Under the pieces are notes generated by a model. That model was not told the origin of the DNA. It worked only from the letters and a program-made list of their open reading frames with translations, and did no database searches. Position numbers and translations under genes: made by a program. Of a DNA stretch of 8,033 nt, positions 4,916-8,033 are shown piece by piece (position 1 is the first letter of the stretch; each line of letters begins with the position of its first letter). Origin of the DNA: Planktotalea sp. (lineage in GTDB: Bacteria; Pseudomonadota; Alphaproteobacteria; Rhodobacterales; Rhodobacteraceae); assembly GCA_024645145.1 (NCBI GenBank), contig JAHEGL010000083.1, positions 1-8,033 of the forward strand. Reading direction: 5' to 3'.

Positions 4916-6832
4916 ATGAACGACATCCACATCCGTGTTAACGGCAAAGCTGGCCAAATCACCCTGAACCGTCCTGGTGCCTTGAACGCGCTGACCTATG
5001 ATATGGTGCGCGAGATTGATCAGGCTTTATGCGATTGGGCAGACGATCCTGATGTCGCCTTGGTGGTCATCGATGCGCAGGGGTCAAAAGCCTTTTGTGC
5101 CGGGGGTGATATCGCACAGCTTTATGACACAGGACGTGCGGGTGATTTTAGTTTCGGCCAAGGCTTTTGGCGCGATGAATATCGTTTGAACGCAAGATTG
5201 GCAGCCTATGGCAAGCCCATTGTCACCTTTTTGCAAGGGTTCACAATGGGCGGTGGCGTTGGGATTGGATGCCACGCATCGCACCGTATCGTCGCAGAAG
5301 GCAGCCGTATCGCGATGCCTGAATGTGGAATCGGTTTGGTACCAGATGTCGGCGGATCTTTGTTGCTCGCACACGCGCCCGGACGATTGGGGGAGTATTT
5401 CGGCCTGACAACAGCGCGGATGGGTCCAGGCGACGCTATCCTAGCTGGTTTTGCGGATCACTTTGTCCCAGAAGCCGCATGGGATGATTTGAAGAAATCC
5501 CTTTGTGAGACGGGTCAGCTTGCGCCGGTTATGAGCGCGCTTAAAGATCCTCCCGCTTCAAATTTCGCCGAGCATATGGAGGAAATCGACACCTGTTTTT
5601 GCGGTGAAAGCTTGGATGATATTGTTCGCAACCTTCAAAACGATGAGTCTGATTTCGCCAAAAAAGCACTGAAAGCCATCAGCCGAAACTCTCCCCTAGC
5701 GATGGCTGTAACTGTAGAAATGATCCACCGCTTACGCAGCGCGAAAGACATCGAACGCGCGCTAGAGCTGGAATATCGCTTTACGTATCGTGCGATGGAA
5801 CATGGCGATTTTCTGGAGGGCATACGCGCGGCAATCATCGACAAAGACCGCGCGCCAAAATGGAAACATGCTCTGGACAAGGTACCTGCTGTTGATGTCT
5901 CTTTCATGCTGCGCCCTTTGGGCAAAGAAAAGCTGACGTTTGAAGAGGACAACACAGCCATGAAAATCGGATTTATCGGGCTTGGAAATATGGGCGGGCC
6001 GATGGCCGCCAATTTGGCAGCTGCAGGTCACAGCGTCTTGGGCTTTGACGTGGCCGGCAAGATAGCAAACGGCGTTCAAAATGTCGCCAGCGCACAAGAA
6101 GTGGCAAAAGATGCTGACATAGTCATTACAATGTTACCAAATGGTGCGATTTTGCGCAATGTCGCGGATGAAGTGGTTCCCGCGATGCGTCAAGGTGCGG
6201 TCTTTCTTGATTGCTCCACCGTTGATGTTGAGAGCGCGCGAGCAGTTGCTGAACTTTGTACAGCGACTGGAACCTTATCTCTAGACGCGCCTGTGTCGGG
6301 CGGCATTGGCGGGGCCTCTGCGGGCACTTTGACATTTATGGTTGGCGGAACCGACGATGGCTATGCCAAAGCCTTGCCGCTTTTTGAGATTATGGGTCAG
6401 AAAAGCGTGCATTGCGGTGCATCGGGCAATGGGCAAGCGGCGAAGATTTGCAACAATATGATCTTGGGGGCCACAATGATCGCGACCTGTGAAAGCTTTG
6501 CTTTGGCGGATAAATTGGGGTTGGACCGCCAGAAAATGTTTGATGTCGTCAGCACTTCATCAGGTTATTCATGGAGCATGAACGCCTACTGCCCAGCACC
6601 CGGCGTCGGCCCTGAAAGCCCTGCGGACAATGACTATAAGCCCGGATTTGCAGCCGAATTAATGCTTAAAGATTTGCGCTTGTCACAAGAAGCCGCGATT
6701 GCTGTCAAAGCCGATACGCCTATGGGTGCTATGGCGCAGGCGCTTTATGCGCAATTTGTGGAAGATGAGGATGGTTCGGGCAAAGACTTCAGCGCCATGC
6801 TTGCGAAGTTCGAGAAAAGCGAACGCCCTTAG
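4916..6832 (+). CDS. 3-Hydroxyisobutyryl-CoA hydrolase fused in frame to 3-hydroxyisobutyrate dehydrogenase
   Basis: This open frame of 638 residues encodes two successive valine-degradation enzymes. Residues 1-342 are a crotonase-fold protein with the oxyanion-hole segments FCAGGDIAQLYDTG (60-73) and GFTMGGGVG (108-116), then MPECGIGLVPDVGG (134-147). The late block EHGDFLEGIRAAIIDKDRAP (295-314) is typical of 3-hydroxyisobutyryl-CoA hydrolases rather than plain enoyl-CoA hydratases. Six residues (EEDNTA) then lead straight into MmsB at residue 349. Each part has the length of the free-standing enzyme. The ATG at 4916 has AAGGA 7 nt upstream; the frame is open back to 4769, but that part does not look coding. 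A TGA at 5941-5943 sits one frame away, just after the hydrolase's expected end, and an AGAGGA site precedes the MmsB ATG. The join may therefore be a recent single-base deletion or a sequence error. Together the two activities turn 3-hydroxyisobutyryl-CoA into methylmalonate semialdehyde for MmsA. Confidence 0.8.
   Translation: MNDIHIRVNGKAGQITLNRPGALNALTYDMVREIDQALCDWADDPDVALVVIDAQGSKAFCAGGDIAQLYDTGRAGDFSFGQGFWRDEYRLNARLAAYGKPIVTFLQGFTMGGGVGIGCHASHRIVAEGSRIAMPECGIGLVPDVGGSLLLAHAPGRLGEYFGLTTARMGPGDAILAGFADHFVPEAAWDDLKKSLCETGQLAPVMSALKDPPASNFAEHMEEIDTCFCGESLDDIVRNLQNDESDFAKKALKAISRNSPLAMAVTVEMIHRLRSAKDIERALELEYRFTYRAMEHGDFLEGIRAAIIDKDRAPKWKHALDKVPAVDVSFMLRPLGKEKLTFEEDNTAMKIGFIGLGNMGGPMAANLAAAGHSVLGFDVAGKIANGVQNVASAQEVAKDADIVITMLPNGAILRNVADEVVPAMRQGAVFLDCSTVDVESARAVAELCTATGTLSLDAPVSGGIGGASAGTLTFMVGGTDDGYAKALPLFEIMGQKSVHCGASGNGQAAKICNNMILGATMIATCESFALADKLGLDRQKMFDVVSTSSGYSWSMNAYCPAPGVGPESPADNDYKPGFAAELMLKDLRLSQEAAIAVKADTPMGAMAQALYAQFVEDEDGSGKDFSAMLAKFEKSERP
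5944..5949 (+). promoter_or_regulatory. Internal ribosome binding site before the MmsB part
   Basis: AGAGGA lies 10 nt before the ATG at 5960, inside the long fused frame. In a normal two-gene arrangement this is where the mmsB ribosome site would be. Its survival suggests that free MmsB can be made by internal initiation even though no stop codon separates it from the hydrolase. Confidence 0.5.
5960..6832 (+). CDS. mmsB: 3-Hydroxyisobutyrate dehydrogenase (possible internal start within the fused frame)
   Basis: This is the C-terminal enzyme of the fused frame, listed separately because its own ATG and ribosome site are intact. It oxidises 3-hydroxyisobutyrate to methylmalonate semialdehyde with NAD+. 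The 290-residue length equals that of ordinary MmsB. Seen are the Rossmann motif GFIGLGNMGGPMAANLAAAG (4-23), the substrate-binding signature DAPVSGGIGGASAGTLTFMVGG (109-130), catalytic Lys162 in GNGQAAKICNNMI, and the C-terminal KDLRLSQEAA segment (237-246) of the beta-hydroxyacid dehydrogenase family. Nothing in the domain looks damaged. Whether it is made alone, as part of the fusion, or both cannot be told from sequence. Three hairpins follow the stop. Confidence 0.6.
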   Translation: MKIGFIGLGNMGGPMAANLAAAGHSVLGFDVAGKIANGVQNVASAQEVAKDADIVITMLPNGAILRNVADEVVPAMRQGAVFLDCSTVDVESARAVAELCTATGTLSLDAPVSGGIGGASAGTLTFMVGGTDDGYAKALPLFEIMGQKSVHCGASGNGQAAKICNNMILGATMIATCESFALADKLGLDRQKMFDVVSTSSGYSWSMNAYCPAPGVGPESPADNDYKPGFAAELMLKDLRLSQEAAIAVKADTPMGAMAQALYAQFVEDEDGSGKDFSAMLAKFEKSERP

Positions 6833-6841
6833 GAAGTGAGA

Positions 6842-6865
6842 AGGGTGCGTGCCACCACGCACCCT
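6842..6865. terminator. Perfect 10-bp hairpin after mmsB
   Basis: AGGGTGCGTG (6842-6851) pairs without mismatch to CACGCACCCT (6856-6865) around a CCAC tetraloop, 9 bp after the mmsB stop. It is GC-rich and very stable but is not followed by a T-run, so it may act in mRNA 3'-end protection or with the next hairpins rather than as a simple intrinsic terminator. Confidence 0.6.
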
Positions 6866-6871
6866 ACCAGA

Positions 6872-6925
6872 CAGAGGGGGCTCTGCCCCCATTTGCCCTA
6901 AGGCAAATTTCCCCGGGATATTTTT
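6872..6925. repeat. Two further hairpins plus CCCCGGGATATTTTT tail, possible dispersed intergenic element
   Basis: GGGGGC (6876-6881) pairs with GCCCCC (6885-6890) around TCT; alternatively CAGAG (6872-6876) pairs with CTCTG (6881-6885). Next, ATTTGCC (6891-6897) pairs with GGCAAAT (6902-6908) around CTAA, and then comes CCCCGGGATATTTTT (6911-6925), which supplies a T-run. From memory, similar GC-hairpin plus ATATTTTTGG sequences recur at gene ends in Rhodobacterales genomes, so this may be one copy of a dispersed repeat; I could not verify this. Located between convergent genes, it is a likely terminator for mmsB on the + strand. Confidence 0.5.
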
Positions 6926-6944
6926 GGAGAGAGGAAGACAAGGC

Positions 6945-8033
6945 TTAAGCGCGCAGGCGGGTTCCATTGGGATCAAAGGGTGGTTCTTTTAGGATTTTGG
7001 CGCGGTGTGGTTGGCCAAGCACCATGACTTCGACTTCGTCACCGGCTGTCGCGTCTTTTACAAAACCAAGTGCGAGGCTCATCCCGACGCTGTAACCATA
7101 TGTGCCAGACGTAACGCGCCCGACGCCTTTGCCATCTTTGAAGATTGGTTCACCCCCAGTTGCATCTGCGTTCGAGGCCGTCACATCTGCTTCGTTCAGA
7201 TGCAAAAGCACCATGTGTTCGCGAGCGTCCTGTCCAAGCGTTCGTTGCACCGCGTTTTTGTTAAGGAAGTCCTTTTCCATTTTGCAAAGACGATCCAAAC
7301 CGACTTCTTGCGGGAAATACTCGGGGCTATATTCGCGGCTCCACGAACCATAGCCCTTTTCCACTCGCAAACTCATCAATGCGCGCCCGCCAACAGGACC
7401 AGCGCCAAACTCTTGGCTCACAGTCAGAAGCGCATCGTATAGACGCGCTTGATCGGCTTCGGCGCAGTGTAGCTCCCAGCCCAGATCCCCTGTAAAGCTG
7501 ACACGCAGCGCGAGAACATCAACACCTGCAAGTTCGATGCGTTGCGAACGCATGAACGGGAAGTCCTCATTGGCAAGTGACGCATTTGTCATGCGCTGCA
7601 GCATTTCGCGCGACTTTGGGCCAGCAATGTTGAAACCACAAATGTCGTTTGTTTTGCTTTCAAAAGCAGTACCTTCTGGCAGCGGCACCTGTTTGAAAAA
7701 GCGTTTGTGATAGCGCTCGGCCATGCCTGAACCGATGATCCAGAACTCGTCCTCCGCCAGTTTTGTCACCGTGAAATCTCCCGCGACACCACCGCGTTTA
7801 CCGATGAGCGGGGTGAGGCAAGAGCGTCCTACAGTTTTGGGCATGGTGTTTGCGAAAATAGCATTCAGCCAATCCGCGGCACCCGCTCCTTTGCAGATGT
7901 ATTTTGCAAAATTGGAGATATCGATGATACCCGCGCGGTCGCGCAGCATTTTACATTCCTCACCAACAGGTCCCCACCAATTTTGCCGCGTAAAGCCGTT
8001 GGTGTCCGATGTACCTGGTGTGTCAGCGAACCA
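6945..8033 (-). CDS. Dimethylglycine/sarcosine dehydrogenase-like FAD-GcvT protein, C-terminal part (partial)
   Basis: The frame stays open to the right edge of the window, so the start lies outside it; 362 residues are visible, ending in TAA. The fragment opens with WFADTPGTSDTNGFTRQNWW and continues GPVGEECKMLRDRAGIIDIS, the junction typical of large proteins that join an N-terminal FAD-dependent amine oxidoreductase to a GcvT-like folate-binding module. GcvT features follow: SFTGDLGWELH (fragment residues 179-189), LRVEKGYGSWSREYSPE (222-238), and a C-terminal barrel domain. In this family N-methyl groups are removed from dimethylglycine, sarcosine or related amines and passed to tetrahydrofolate. 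Rhodobacterales carry many paralogues, so the substrate is not assignable. It is not DmdA, whose sequence differs and lacks this junction. An internal ATG at 7949 is not the start. The gene converges on mmsB. Confidence 0.85.
   Translation of the reverse strand, partial: WFADTPGTSDTNGFTRQNWWGPVGEECKMLRDRAGIIDISNFAKYICKGAGAADWLNAIFANTMPKTVGRSCLTPLIGKRGGVAGDFTVTKLAEDEFWIIGSGMAERYHKRFFKQVPLPEGTAFESKTNDICGFNIAGPKSREMLQRMTNASLANEDFPFMRSQRIELAGVDVLALRVSFTGDLGWELHCAEADQARLYDALLTVSQEFGAGPVGGRALMSLRVEKGYGSWSREYSPEYFPQEVGLDRLCKMEKDFLNKNAVQRTLGQDAREHMVLLHLNEADVTASNADATGGEPIFKDGKGVGRVTSGTYGYSVGMSLALGFVKDATAGDEVEVMVLGQPHRAKILKEPPFDPNGTRLRA

Noticed and set aside
7281..7288. TTTGCAAA motif, with another at 7903-7910
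   Set aside because: Both lie inside the coding region of the GcvT-type dehydrogenase and are probably chance; they show that a single TTTGCAAA is weak evidence, so only the clustered intergenic set at 2098-2160 was kept.

Overview
The window looks like a chromosomal stretch from an alphaproteobacterium, most likely the Rhodobacterales (Roseobacter group). This rests on the protein character (a valine-degradation set, a dimethylglycine-dehydrogenase-like GcvT fusion, a short CoaD), moderate GC content and hairpin-rich gene junctions. It is inference from recalled family resemblance, not from a search.

Layout from left to right: the last codons of tpiA (+) meet coaD (-) tail to tail. Upstream of coaD on the same strand are a small two-CBS-domain protein and a LysR-type regulator. 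The regulator is divergent from mmsA (+), and the 103-bp gap between them is rich in TGCAAAA-type repeats. mmsA ends at a strong hairpin and converges on a family 2 glycosyltransferase (-). That gene is divergent from a long + strand reading frame in which a 3-hydroxyisobutyryl-CoA hydrolase-like enzyme runs without a stop codon into 3-hydroxyisobutyrate dehydrogenase (MmsB). Three tandem hairpins then separate it from the C-terminal part of an FAD/GcvT-type dehydrogenase (-), which leaves the window at the right edge.

The metabolic core is the lower valine pathway. 3-Hydroxyisobutyryl-CoA is hydrolysed to 3-hydroxyisobutyrate, oxidised by MmsB to methylmalonate semialdehyde, and converted by MmsA to propionyl-CoA. 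The isobutyryl-CoA dehydrogenase often found beside these genes is absent here, and an unrelated glycosyltransferase lies between the two halves. The adjacent LysR protein is the natural candidate regulator.

The observation most worth checking is the in-frame joining of the hydrolase and MmsB. A TGA lies one frame away, directly after the hydrolase's expected last residue, and a ribosome binding site for MmsB is still in place. This suggests a recent single-base loss, or a sequencing error, rather than an old designed fusion. No previously undescribed defence, mobile or RNA system was recognised. No stretch longer than about 165 bp lacks a gene, and I saw no tRNA, rRNA, CRISPR array or insertion sequence.
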